From: Metabacillus dongyingensis
GTDB lineage: Bacteria > Bacillota > Bacilli > Bacillales > Bacillaceae
Length of the DNA: 64,000 nt
NCBI RefSeq assembly: GCF_019933155.2
Contig: NZ_CP082944.1
Coordinates: forward strand, 4,032,001-4,096,000
Direction of reading: 5' to 3'
The notes below the pieces were generated by a model. It had not been told where the DNA came from, searched no databases, and worked only from the letters and a program-made list of their open reading frames with translations. A program made the translations under genes and the position numbers. Below, one piece after another: positions 12,374 to 20,491 of this stretch. The number at the start of each line of letters is the position of its first letter. Position 1 is the first letter of the stretch.

Positions 12374-13276
12374 TTACAGCGCTTGTTCACTTGAAATCTC
12401 AGCCACGTCTTTCTTTTCAAAAAGAAACAGCATGACGCCAATGATAATGATTCCTCCGCCAATTAATTGCGTAAGAATAACCGTCTCTTCAAGGAAGTAA
12501 TACGCAAGAATAATCGATCCAACCGGCTCAAACAGAATGGCAACAGAAATGACATTTGTCGAAATCCATTTCAGCGACCAGTTAAATAGCGAATGCCCAA
12601 GCAATGTCGGGACAATTGCAAGCAGCAAAAAGTACAGCCAATCCTGTTTCTGAAAACCTGTCAGAGGATAGCTTAACAGCACACAGTAAAGGAATAATGT
12701 CACTGAGCTGACCGCATAAACGATAAACGTGTATAGCGTCAGCGTATGGCGCTTTCTCACACCTTGGCCAAACAGCAGGTAAGCCGTTACCATCGCACAG
12801 GCTGCAAGCGCAAGAAAGTCTCCAAACAGCGCAAGCCCGCTGATCCGGAAATCTCCCCAGCTGATCACAACACTGCCTGCAATTGCAAGCACGGCACTAA
12901 GTATAGCCCTCGCTGACACCCTCTCTTTAAAGAAGAAATAGGTGCCAATAAACGCAAACAGCGGCTGAAGAGTCACCAGCACAACTGAACTTGCTACAGA
13001 AGTGTAGTTCAGCGATTCAAACCAGAGAATAAAATGAAAAGCAAGCAGTACACCTGCCAAAATTGAATAGCTCCAGTCTTTCTTCGTTAACGTTTTAATA
13101 TGAGGCAGCGATTTTGCCAAAAACAGCGGCAGAACGATGAGTGTTGAGAAAAACAGGCGATAAAACGCGATAACTGGAGCAGGTGCAGAGGTCAGCTTTA
13201 CAAAAATAGCAGATGTTGAAACCGCCGCAACTCCAATTGCGAGTGCCAGATAAGGATAAAATGTTGATTTATTCAT
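12374..13276 (-). CDS. EamA/DMT-superfamily transporter
   Basis: This 300-residue integral membrane protein has ten predicted hydrophobic segments arranged as two five-helix EamA repeats. The first carries VAFY/IAFYRLFFSTL near residue 37 and the second carries LGHSLFNWSLKW near 227, both typical of the drug/metabolite transporter superfamily. Such proteins usually export amino acids or other small metabolites. The substrate cannot be read from sequence. It is a single-gene unit with its own terminator, and it diverges from the acyl-CoA ligase. Confidence 0.85.
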   Translation of the reverse strand: MNKSTFYPYLALAIGVAAVSTSAIFVKLTSAPAPVIAFYRLFFSTLIVLPLFLAKSLPHIKTLTKKDWSYSILAGVLLAFHFILWFESLNYTSVASSVVLVTLQPLFAFIGTYFFFKERVSARAILSAVLAIAGSVVISWGDFRISGLALFGDFLALAACAMVTAYLLFGQGVRKRHTLTLYTFIVYAVSSVTLFLYCVLLSYPLTGFQKQDWLYFLLLAIVPTLLGHSLFNWSLKWISTNVISVAILFEPVGSIILAYYFLEETVILTQLIGGGIIIIGVMLFLFEKKDVAEISSEQAL

Positions 13277-13351
13277 GATCGTTCCCCTTTTTAAAATACA
13301 TTTCTTCTATTATACTGCAACTGCTTCTGCATTTTTTAGAGAATAATAGTT

Positions 13352-13380
13352 TTCAAAACTTTCTAAAAATAGTTTATAAT
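13352..13380 (+). promoter_or_regulatory. Putative sigma-A promoter of the acyl-CoA ligase gene
   Basis: TTCAAA-N17-TATAAT ends 36 bp before the start codon. The -10 is perfect and the -35 is weak, so an activator or low basal activity is possible. Confidence 0.55.
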
Positions 13381-13416
13381 GAAAGCGTAATCATTCTTTT
13401 TGTCCAGGGAGGTCCC

Positions 13417-15069
13417 ATGCAATCACTAAAAAATAAAACCATCGGCCAATTATTGAAGGAAACTGTGTCAAAATACGGAAGCCAGGATGCCATTGTCTAT
13501 TCAAAGGAAAACATCCGCTATACGTATGATGAATTTTACAGCGAAACAACGAAGCTTGCAAAAGCCTTAATGGGTCTTGGCGTAAAAAAGGGTGAAAACA
13601 TTGCCATTTGGGCAACCAACGTCCCTGAGTGGCTCCTGCTGCAGTTCGCATCTGCACGCATTGGCGCCATACTTGTTACCGTCAACACAAGCTACCAAAG
13701 CAGCGAGCTCGAATACCTGCTGAAGCAGTCTGACTCCACCACTCTGTTCTTAATTGACGGCTTTAAAGGAACATCTTATGTCGACATTGTCCGCTCCATC
13801 ACGAATTCAGCTTCTGCAGAGAAATACAAACAAATTGAAGCACTGCCGCACTTAAAAAACCTCATTTACATAGGAAATCAAAAAGCACCCCATGAGATGT
13901 ACAGCTGGAATGAGCTTCTCGATCATGGATCTAAAGTTACTGATGAAGAGCTTGCCGAACGAGAGAGCCTATTAACTCCTGAGGGCGTCATCAATATGCA
14001 ATACACCTCAGGCACAACCGGCTTCCCTAAAGGTGTCATGCTCACTCATCACAATATTGTCAACAACGGCTTCCTTGTCGCAAGCTCAATGAATTTAACG
14101 AATCAGGACCGTTTATGCATCCCGGTCCCATTCTTCCACTGCTTCGGCTGCGTTCTTGGCGTTCTGGCATGTGTATCTGTCGGAGCAGCCATGGTGCCAA
14201 TCGTGGAGTTTAATCCCGATCTTGTCCTTCAGACCGTTGAAAAAGAAAAATGCACAGGACTTCACGGAGTGCCAACGATGTTTATCGCTGAGCTGAACTC
14301 TCCTAACTTTAAAAACTATGACCTCTCAACCTTGAGAACAGGGATTATGGCGGGCTCAACCTGTCCAATTGAAGTCATGAAAAAAGTCATCAATGAAATG
14401 GGCATGTCAGAAGTAACGATTGCTTACGGCCAAACAGAGTCCTCACCTGTTATTACACAGACAACAGTGACAGACTCCATTGAACGCAAAGTTGAAACAG
14501 TCGGCAAATCCCATCCTCATGTAGAAGTGAAAATCATTGACCCGCTTACAGGCAAGGAAGCAGCACCTGGAGTTCAGGGAGAGCTTTGCACAAGGGGCTA
14601 CCTCGTCATGAAAGGCTACTACAAAATGCCTGAAGCAACAGAAGAAGCGATTGATAAAGAAGGCTGGCTTCATACCGGTGATCTGGCTACAATGGATGAA
14701 CACGGCTATATCGTCATTACCGGACGACTGAAGGACATGATCATCCGCGGCGGAGAAAATGTCTACCCTCGTGAAATTGAAGAATTCCTTTATCGTCATG
14801 AAGATATCATGGATGTTCAGGTAATTGGCGTTCCTGATGAAAAATACGGAGAAAAAGTAGCTGCATGCATCGTTCCAAAAGAAGGAGCCACCCTGACGGC
14901 AGAAGACATAAAAGCATTCTGCAAAGGACAGCTTTCCCATTATAAAATTCCTGAATACTATTATTTCGTCAAAGACTACCCGATGACCGCTTCAGGAAAA
15001 ATCCAAAAATACAAGCTCAGAGAGCAAGTAAAAAACCATCTAACACAGGAACTGTCAGGAAGAAGCTGA
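13417..15069 (+). CDS. AMP-binding fatty acyl-CoA ligase (YngI-like)
   Basis: This 550-residue ANL-superfamily enzyme activates a carboxylic acid, probably a medium- or long-chain fatty acid, with ATP and joins it to CoA. The AMP-binding signature YTSGTTGFPKG is at residues 196-206 and AYGQTESSP near 344. The HTGDLATMDEHGY...GRLKDMIIRGGENVYP linker lies near 420-450, and the catalytic lysine is in PMTASGKIQKYKLRE near 533. Start ATG 13417 follows GGGAGG. Length and motifs match YngI-type ligases. The acyl-chain preference is unknown. It stands alone; the downstream DinB gene has its own ribosome binding site. Confidence 0.87.
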   Translation: MQSLKNKTIGQLLKETVSKYGSQDAIVYSKENIRYTYDEFYSETTKLAKALMGLGVKKGENIAIWATNVPEWLLLQFASARIGAILVTVNTSYQSSELEYLLKQSDSTTLFLIDGFKGTSYVDIVRSITNSASAEKYKQIEALPHLKNLIYIGNQKAPHEMYSWNELLDHGSKVTDEELAERESLLTPEGVINMQYTSGTTGFPKGVMLTHHNIVNNGFLVASSMNLTNQDRLCIPVPFFHCFGCVLGVLACVSVGAAMVPIVEFNPDLVLQTVEKEKCTGLHGVPTMFIAELNSPNFKNYDLSTLRTGIMAGSTCPIEVMKKVINEMGMSEVTIAYGQTESSPVITQTTVTDSIERKVETVGKSHPHVEVKIIDPLTGKEAAPGVQGELCTRGYLVMKGYYKMPEATEEAIDKEGWLHTGDLATMDEHGYIVITGRLKDMIIRGGENVYPREIEEFLYRHEDIMDVQVIGVPDEKYGEKVAACIVPKEGATLTAEDIKAFCKGQLSHYKIPEYYYFVKDYPMTASGKIQKYKLREQVKNHLTQELSGRS

Positions 15070-15123
15070 AAAAAGAACTTTGTCCATCACTTTGATAGAA
15101 TTAAGATGAAGGGAGAGATCAAG

Positions 15124-15618
15124 ATGCTGGAACATTCACAGGCAGTACGCGCTGAATTACTGATCGAAGTCAAAAACATGACAGATGAACAGTTCAACCA
15201 AAAACCATCACAGGACGTTTGGAGCCCAGGCCAAATCCTTCAACATCTTTACTTAATGGAGCGTGTCATCACAGGAGGCATGAAACAGGTTCTCATGTCG
15301 GGCGAAAAGAAAGAAATAAGCGAAAAACCGCTGGAATTGGTCATCGACCGTTCCCGCAAAGTCCATGCACCCGAAAACCTCAAACCTGCCGAAGGATCAT
15401 ACGTAAAAGAAGAACTTTTATCAAAACTTGAAGAATCACGCCGAGAGCTGATTAACTTTGCAGAAACGGCACCCGTCCAAGCCCTGAAAGAAAAAGCAAT
15501 GAAGCACCCTTACCTTGGCGAGCTTTCCTTAAAGCAATGGGTTGAGTTTATTGGGTATCATGAAAAAAGGCATTTGCTGCAATTAGCAGAAGTGAAAAGT
15601 GAGGCTATTAAGAAGTAA
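15124..15618 (+). CDS. DinB-family protein
   Basis: This 164-residue four-helix-bundle protein of the DinB/YfiT-like superfamily has conserved metal-ligand histidines: H in QILQHLYLMER near residue 43 and the HEKRHLLQL pair near 147-151. Family members are metal-dependent and often act as thiol-dependent transferases, for example with bacillithiol; the actual role is unknown. I chose ATG 15124, preceded by AAGGGAGA at seven bases, rather than ATG 15106, which lies upstream of that site. It starts 54 bp after the ligase stop. Confidence 0.8.
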   Translation: MLEHSQAVRAELLIEVKNMTDEQFNQKPSQDVWSPGQILQHLYLMERVITGGMKQVLMSGEKKEISEKPLELVIDRSRKVHAPENLKPAEGSYVKEELLSKLEESRRELINFAETAPVQALKEKAMKHPYLGELSLKQWVEFIGYHEKRHLLQLAEVKSEAIKK

Positions 15619-15641
15619 GAGGATTTTCCTCTTGCTTTTTT
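15617..15641 (+). terminator. Intrinsic terminator after DinB gene
   Basis: AAGAGGA-TTT-TCCTCTT hairpin followed by GCTTTTTTA, beginning at the DinB stop codon. Confidence 0.75.
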
Positions 15642-15700
15642 ATAGCAGACATATCGTTTAATAATGGAATTTAATAGAAAAACCCGAGTATACAGACGCG

Positions 15701-15952
15701 GTGAATTCATTGGCGATTTCCGTTTTCTATACCGAAACCACAGGCTGGGACCGAATCGGCAACTTAAACACTTCGACCCGCTTGGTGAAAGCACTAAAAA
15801 TGGACTTTGAGTCCATTATCCGCCATTCCGAAAGTGTCATAAACGGAAACGCCGACACCATCCAAACCCTGCACCGCTATTTTCATAACTTGGATATCGT
15901 AATTAATGGGTATGTGTATGAGGACTTTTCGAGCGTGGTTGAGAGTGAGTGA
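15701..15952 (+). pseudogene. Unrecognised 83-codon frame, probable gene remnant
   Basis: This open frame, with a GTG as earliest start, reads like real protein (LNTSTRLVKALKMDFESIIRH region, then NLDIVINGYVYEDF). It has no ribosome binding site, and the frame continues upstream without a start to a stop near 15670. It looks like the C-terminal part of a lost gene between the DinB gene and tRNA-Ala. I do not recognise the family. The rest of 15642-16083 holds nothing else I can support. Confidence 0.3.
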
Positions 15953-16083
15953 GGCTTTAATAGTCTATTCTAAAGTAACAGTCAAAATATTTTTGTTTTG
16001 ACTGTTACTTCCTATTGCAAGAATGCTTCAGAGGCAGTATAATTTATAATATCGCAAATGAAATTTTGCAGATTCCTATATAC

Positions 16084-16156
16084 GGGGCATTAGCTCAGCT
16101 GGGAGAGCGCTACGCTGGCAGCGTAGAGGTCATCGGTTCGATCCCGTTATGCTCCA
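16084..16156 (+). tRNA. tRNA-Ala (anticodon GGC)
   Basis: Cloverleaf with acceptor GGGGCAT/ATGCTCC, D-arm GCTCAGCTGGGAGAGC, anticodon stem CTACG/CGTAG around loop CTGGCAG (anticodon GGC) and T-loop GTTCGAT. The 3' CCA is not encoded (the sequence reads ATCA). It is a single-gene unit followed by its own terminator. GGC-decoding alanine tRNA is normally a minor species. Confidence 0.94.
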
Positions 16157-16188
16157 TCAAAAAAACCCTTGAATATCAAGGGTTTTTC
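16157..16188 (+). terminator. Terminator of tRNA-Ala
   Basis: AAAACCCTTGA / TCAAGGGTTTTT hairpin with T-run, immediately 3' of the tRNA. Confidence 0.85.
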
Positions 16189-16465
16189 TAATTTCATTCA
16201 AAAGAAGAATTTCTCTAAATTGTATTTCTTCTAAAGGGGGCTATTGCGGAATAGCCTTCTTAATTATTAAAAGGCCCGATGTACATACTCAGGGCTTTTT
16301 TTGTATTCTCAAACTTCTTTTTTGTCTAAATATGCAAGATAATTCACTTAGAAATCAGTTCTCATTTTGCAGGGTATATATAATGTTATCCCGCTTCAAC
16401 AAATCCCCTTGCATTTTTTTCTGCTAAATACGTTGCTAATCTCCATTCCAACCTTTTATATCATC
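16189..16465. other. Intergenic region with two weak hairpins
   Basis: This AT-rich stretch contains GGCTATTgcggAATAGCC near 16240-16257 and a further stem ending AGGGCTTTTTTTG near 16302. Either could back up tRNA-Ala termination. A short minus-strand frame near 16404-16465 reads plausibly (KRLEWRLATYLAEKNARGF) but has no start. No gene is supported. Confidence 0.4.
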
Positions 16466-16505
16466 AAAAAAACGGGTATAAATTGCAGTGCAATTTAATA
16501 CCCAT
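16466..16505 (-). terminator. Terminator after cotX
   Basis: On the minus strand GGGTATTAAATTGC pairs with GCAATTTATACCC (one bulge), followed by GTTTTTTTG. It lies 77 bp past the cotX stop codon. Confidence 0.75.
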
Positions 16506-16581
16506 TTTGGCTTTATTTTTATGCTTTCTCCTCAAAACGGAACCCGTTATATAGAGAACAAATTTTTTCTATTGTTGAAAC

Positions 16582-17043
16582 TTAAAGGATATCCAAGCTG
16601 ATTGCTAAAGCTGCTAATACTTGAATTAAAACTTGAATTGTAACAACAACATCTAAATCTAATGCGCCTACGTTAACATTATGAGAATCCTGGATGATAA
16701 TTTCTTGCTCATTTTCTTGTTCAATTCTTGCAAACTGGAACAACTCTTGAGTAAATCTATCAGCTTGCTCACTATCATCAGCAAATGAAAGTCTGACAAT
16801 TAGGGTAATTGCTGCTTGAATTGCTGCTTGAAGTGCAACTGCAGCCTGCACATCAATCGTTAATACGTTCACATCAGTAGAATCTACAATCTTAATTCTT
16901 TCTGAAGATCTTTGAGAAATACGAGCACTGTTTCGAGCTCTTTGAGAAACTTCTATTCCTTCAAGTTGATTGTTTTCATTTTCTCTTTCACCGCCAACGC
17001 CATTTCCATTACAATTTTGAAAAATCACTCTGTTTCTAGCCAA
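16582..17043 (-). CDS. cotX: Spore coat protein, CotX/CotV family (two Coat_X repeats)
   Basis: This 153-residue protein is of the spore coat protein X/V family, components of the insoluble coat and crust fraction of Bacillus spores. After a charged, Asn-rich N-terminus there are two copies of the family repeat: IKIVDSTDVNVLTIDVQAAV near residues 50-70 and IIIQDSHNVNVGALDLDVVV near 115-134. Each is followed by a hydrophobic AIQAAITLIVRL-like segment. It lies 1 bp downstream of the CotW-like gene with strong GGGGGG/AAAGGGGGG context, so the two form a pair as in the B. subtilis cotVWX cluster. Mother-cell (SigK) expression is expected, but I see no convincing promoter. Confidence 0.87.
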   Translation of the reverse strand: MARNRVIFQNCNGNGVGGERENENNQLEGIEVSQRARNSARISQRSSERIKIVDSTDVNVLTIDVQAAVALQAAIQAAITLIVRLSFADDSEQADRFTQELFQFARIEQENEQEIIIQDSHNVNVGALDLDVVVTIQVLIQVLAALAISLDIL

Positions 17044-17044
17044 T

Positions 17045-17224
17045 TTATTTCCCCCCTTTCTGAGTCATTACATTCTTAAGAAATTCTTCTACTTGATCAT
17101 TTAATTGAGTAACCATTTGTTTTAGAGGCTTCTTCTTCTCCTCTGGAATGGCTCTGAGCTTTGAATTAATACCGTATTTTTCTAATAGCATTTGAACAAA
17201 TAGGTTTGTTGTATTCCTGTCCAT
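17045..17224 (-). CDS. CotW-like spore coat protein
   Basis: This 59-residue protein contains LFVQMLLEKYGINSKLRAIP followed by a charged EEKKKPLKQMVTQLNDQVEEF segment. The pattern resembles B. subtilis CotW: a short hydrophobic helix, a KxGI/V turn, then a lysine/glutamate-rich helix. I chose ATG 17224, six bases after AAAGGAGAG, over ATG 17245, which lies upstream of that site. The assignment is by pattern and by its tight linkage to cotX, which starts 1 bp after its stop. It is shorter than CotW of B. subtilis and lacks its basic tail. Confidence 0.62.
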   Translation of the reverse strand: MDRNTTNLFVQMLLEKYGINSKLRAIPEEKKKPLKQMVTQLNDQVEEFLKNVMTQKGGK

Positions 17225-17546
17225 AGCGATCTCTCCTTTCACCATATTTTATTCATGAAGTGAGCAGTCGATTGGGGGAATATACTCCGGCAAATACACA
17301 TTTTTCGACTATTTTTTTATATGTTTCGGAGAAATCATCTGGATGGACATTATCTTGCGGAAGAATCTTCATAATTTTTTCAACAATTTTTCCGACCTCA
17401 AATGACAAAAATGTGCTTTTTATGCATATCTATAACCTATTCCATTACTTAAAAGTTTGCATACTCTATAATTATAGAATTATATATTGTAGTCGGATTT
17501 ATTATTAGATGGTCAATCTATAATTCTGTTGTTTTCCTTCCTATTT

Positions 17547-17577
17547 ATACAGGTGAGATTTTCACCTGTCTTTTTTT
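17547..17577 (+). terminator. Intrinsic hairpin in the phaB leader
   Basis: ACAGGTGA-gattt-TCACCTGT followed by CTTTTTTTC, 54 bp before the phaB start. No plus-strand gene precedes it in 17246-17546, so it may attenuate the pha operon rather than end another gene. A weak promoter-like TTGCAT-N17-TTATAT lies upstream near 17457-17485. Confidence 0.6.
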
Positions 17578-17630
17578 CTTCTATTGCCATTTAAATAAAA
17601 ATTATACAGAAAGAGTTGATTTTAATAGTT

Positions 17631-18398
17631 ATGCTTTCCTATTTCGATTTAAAAAACAAAACCGCTATTGTTACTGGAGGAGGTAAAGGTCTTGGATCCC
17701 AGATTGCAATAGCTCTTGCTGAAGCTGGCGCTAATATTGTCTTATGCTCACGTGACATAAAAGCATGTGAATCGATGTGTGATGAGCTACAGAAAACAGG
17801 TACAAAAACACTTGCCCTTAAATGTGACGTTACTAACCACCAGGACATAAAAAATGTATTATCTGAAACAATGAAGGTATTCGGAACAGTAGATATTTTA
17901 GTAAATAACAGTGGTACATCTTGGATATCTCCATCACTTGAACTGCCTGAAGACAAATGGGACAAAGTAATGAATGTAAATTTAAAAGGAGTATTTTTAT
18001 TTAGTCAGGAAGCAGGAAAAGTCATGGTGAAGCAAGGAGGAGGAAAAATTATTAACATCGCATCTGTCACAGGTTTTGGAGGGACTGCTCCAGAGCTTCT
18101 CGACACAATTGCCTATAACACAAGTAAAGGGGCCGTTATGACATTTACGAAAGATTTAGCCGTTAAATTAGCACGCAGCAATATCCAAGTAAATGCAATT
18201 GCACCAGGGTTCTTCCCGACTAAGATGACTCAAGAAATTCTGAAAGGAAGTCAGAGTATATTGGGAAAAGTACCTGCAAAACGTTTTGGAAATGATTCAG
18301 ACCTAAAAGGAGCGGCTATTTTCTTAGCATCTAATGCTTCCAATTATGTGACTGGTCATATTCTAGTTGTCGATGGTGGAATAACCGCACAAGTTTAG
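17631..18398 (+). CDS. phaB: PhaB-like short-chain dehydrogenase (acyl-CoA reductase)
   Basis: This 255-residue SDR has NADP(H)-binding TGGGKGLG at residues 15-22, a NNSG strand near 91, and catalytic Ser in NIASVTGF and YNTSK near 166. It likely reduces 3-oxoacyl-CoA or acetoacetyl-CoA to the (R)-3-hydroxy form that feeds PHA synthase. That substrate is inferred from position; the protein also resembles 3-oxoacyl-ACP and gluconate dehydrogenases. The start is uncertain: ATG 17631 lacks a good ribosome binding site, and TTG 17616 abuts AGAAAGAG. It is first in the operon, ahead of phaR, an order unlike the phaR-phaB-phaC of B. megaterium. Confidence 0.75.
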   Translation: MLSYFDLKNKTAIVTGGGKGLGSQIAIALAEAGANIVLCSRDIKACESMCDELQKTGTKTLALKCDVTNHQDIKNVLSETMKVFGTVDILVNNSGTSWISPSLELPEDKWDKVMNVNLKGVFLFSQEAGKVMVKQGGGKIINIASVTGFGGTAPELLDTIAYNTSKGAVMTFTKDLAVKLARSNIQVNAIAPGFFPTKMTQEILKGSQSILGKVPAKRFGNDSDLKGAAIFLASNASNYVTGHILVVDGGITAQV

Positions 18399-18420
18399 TT
18401 TAATTAAAGGGGGATAAAAT

Positions 18421-18843
18421 TTGGACAACAAAAAAGATACTCCATTGGCCGATATTATTAAGAAATATGGACTTAAGACAGAGAGGGAACTAAACGCTCA
18501 TATTCAAAAAAGATTAAATAATGAAAAGGTAATTAAAACACTTTCAGAGAAAAGCAGTTTACAAGCAAAGAAAATAGTTCAACTCCAACAGATTATGGAA
18601 ATTATTTCTAATATCCTTAACTTTCCTACAAAGAACGATATTGCTAATACATCAAAACTCGTTATCCAATCTGAAGAAAAAATAGATTCATTGGAAGAAA
18701 ATATGATGCAGCTTAATAAATCAATTGAGGATGTTAAAAGGCTCCTGATAAAAGAAGAAAAAGAAGGAATTAACCTTCAAGAGGACAAACAAAGAAATGA
18801 TACTCTCATCCTAATGAAAAATACAAAAAGAAGAAGAGGCTAA
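18421..18843 (+). CDS. phaR: PhaR: PHA synthase regulatory subunit (short form)
   Basis: This 140-residue, mostly helical protein matches the Bacillus PhaR/PhaE pattern in its second half: LNFPTKNDIANTSKLVIQSEEK near residues 61-84, then a coiled coil. PhaR forms an obligatory complex with PhaC in class IV synthases. It starts with TTG 18421, seven bases after a strong AAAGGGGG site. It is shorter than the roughly 200-residue B. megaterium PhaR and lacks most of the usual aromatic N-terminal helix. Assignment rests on the NFPTKND motif and on lying directly upstream of phaC. Confidence 0.78.
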   Translation: MDNKKDTPLADIIKKYGLKTERELNAHIQKRLNNEKVIKTLSEKSSLQAKKIVQLQQIMEIISNILNFPTKNDIANTSKLVIQSEEKIDSLEENMMQLNKSIEDVKRLLIKEEKEGINLQEDKQRNDTLILMKNTKRRRG

Positions 18844-18879
18844 AAAGCTAATATTATTGAATTGAAAAGTGGTGGTAAG

Positions 18880-19893
18880 ATGAAAAATAAAAATCAAATA
18901 TTAGGTATTAATAACATATTCTCTTCTATTGATACCAAAAATTCTAATTTGTCTAGATACTCTATATGGAAAAGGAATAAAGCTACTTTATGGTATTATC
19001 CATCTCCAGAAAAGAAATATATTACTCCTATTTTTCTTATATATTCTCTGGTTAACCGACCTGATATCTTGGACCTTCACCCTGGTCTCAGTGTGATCGA
19101 ATCATTTATATTAAATGGATTTGACGTGTACTTGATTGATTTTGGAACACCTGGGTATGAAGATAAGGATATAACTTTGGATGATTATATTGAAAAGTAC
19201 ATTCAAAAAGGTGTTCAGAGAGCATTGTTACACTCTAATGCTAAAGAAATTACTGTAATAGGTTACTGCCTGGGAGGAACATTAGCTGCAATTTATACAG
19301 CAATTGCTAAAGAACCTGTAAAGAACTTAATTTTATACGTAACACCTCTAGATTTTAGCACAGTTCCATCCTTTGATACCTGGGCTAAAGCATTAAGAGA
19401 AGACGCTGTGAATTTTGATGAAATTATTACTGTTTTCGGAATCCTGCCGCCTGCATTTGTAAAAGTAGGAATGCGCCTTCTTACCTCACCTGTCTACATT
19501 ACTCCTTACCTCTCCCTTATCAGCCGTGCAAATGATGAAGCTTATGTACGAAAGTGGCTGAGCTTTAACAGATGGATGAAAAGTTATCTTCCTCTTGTAG
19601 GAGCTACAGTTAGAAATCTTATGAATGACTTAGTGAAAGATAATAAACTTGTTAAAGGAAAACTTTTAATAAATGGCAAGAAAGCTAATCTAAAGAATAT
19701 CACGTGTAATTTACTGGTTATATCTTCAGAGGAAGATCGGCTAGTATCAAAAGAGCAGACATATTCAATTATTGAACTTGCTTCCAGTAAGGATAAAACG
19801 TACGCACTAAGCAAAAATGGTCATGCCGGCTTTACAGTGAAAAAGGGACATTTACCTGAGTATATAGATCAATGGCTTCCCCCAAGATCTTAA
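18880..19893 (+). CDS. phaC: PhaC: class III/IV polyhydroxyalkanoate synthase
   Basis: This 337-residue alpha/beta-hydrolase-fold enzyme polymerises (R)-3-hydroxyacyl-CoA on granules. The lipase-like box is GYCLGG at residues 128-133, with nucleophile Cys130 replacing Ser. The expected Asp is at about 286 (SSEEDRLVS) and the His at about 315 (NGHAGF). The length is slightly below the 350-360 of class IV synthases. I chose ATG 18880; an in-frame TTG at 18862 is the alternative, and the ribosome binding site here is weak (GTGGTGG). It is the third gene of the phaB-phaR-phaC operon. Confidence 0.88.
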   Translation: MKNKNQILGINNIFSSIDTKNSNLSRYSIWKRNKATLWYYPSPEKKYITPIFLIYSLVNRPDILDLHPGLSVIESFILNGFDVYLIDFGTPGYEDKDITLDDYIEKYIQKGVQRALLHSNAKEITVIGYCLGGTLAAIYTAIAKEPVKNLILYVTPLDFSTVPSFDTWAKALREDAVNFDEIITVFGILPPAFVKVGMRLLTSPVYITPYLSLISRANDEAYVRKWLSFNRWMKSYLPLVGATVRNLMNDLVKDNKLVKGKLLINGKKANLKNITCNLLVISSEEDRLVSKEQTYSIIELASSKDKTYALSKNGHAGFTVKKGHLPEYIDQWLPPRS

Positions 19894-19911
19894 GTAAGAA
19901 AGGAGATTAAT

Positions 19912-20061
19912 TTGGAGAACATGTATCAATATTACGAAACAGATCCATACATTGAATTGACTGGGTTTTCTGGCATCGTATATTACAGTTTCCTTGCTGA
20001 CCTCAAATTAGCTGCATTAAATAATAAATATGACATTCATTCACTAGCTTTCACTGTTTAA
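19912..20061 (+). CDS. Small 49-residue gene at the end of the pha operon
   Basis: A TTG start at 19912 lies six bases after AAAGGAG, an excellent ribosome binding site 19 bp beyond the phaC stop. The 49-residue product is acidic-aromatic (MYQYYETDPYIELTGFSG at its start) with no clear transmembrane segment. I do not recognise it. It could be a small granule-associated protein or a truncated phasin-like gene. The strong translation signal and operon position argue that it is expressed. Confidence 0.5.
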   Translation: MENMYQYYETDPYIELTGFSGIVYYSFLADLKLAALNNKYDIHSLAFTV

Positions 20062-20491
20062 AGAAAATAAAGTACCATTTTACTGCATGTTCAAGGTGTA
20101 AGTGTAAATGTTCCATCAGGTGCTTCTACTATTAGATAAGTAAAGTAACACCTTTTAATCCAGGTTTTACTAAAGATCCAATATTTTCAATTAGGAGCGC
20201 AACAAACAACCCAATACGCCTAGCTGTTTGCTGCGTTTTCTGAATACTTAAGAAAAGTTAATTAACAATACCATAATGCCATTTACGAGCTTTATCTATT
20301 TTACAAATTCTGCTCTCAATGAAGAAGGGAGTCACCGCTTCATAAAGCGTTATTTAATGAAATTTTATTTGAATTGATTCTTTTTTAATAGCATTTGATG
20401 CGGGTTTAACTGTCCAGTTTACAAGATTAATAATAAGTATAATCAACTTTCCTCATTAGGAAAACTATCAGCCAGTTTGCGAAAGGCCTCA
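20062..20491. other. Intergenic region after the pha operon
   Basis: It contains one usable plus-strand terminator: CGCAACAAACA pairs with TGTTTGCTGCG (20198-20235, one mismatch) followed by TTTTCTG. This probably ends the pha transcript. No other coding frame or repeat is convincing. The remainder also separates two convergent operons. Confidence 0.5.

Noticed and set aside
15663..15810. Short plus-strand frame starting ATG 15663
   Set aside because: Overlaps the longer 83-codon frame in another phase and is rich in Arg/His/Pro, suggesting chance.
16404..16465. Minus-strand frame reading KRLEWRLATYLAEKNARGF
   Set aside because: Plausible protein-like text but no start codon and only about 20 codons; possibly the relic of a gene cut off near tRNA-Ala.
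16084..17600. Genomic island integrated at tRNA-Ala
   Set aside because: I found no integrase and no repeated 3' tRNA end downstream, so insertion is not supported.
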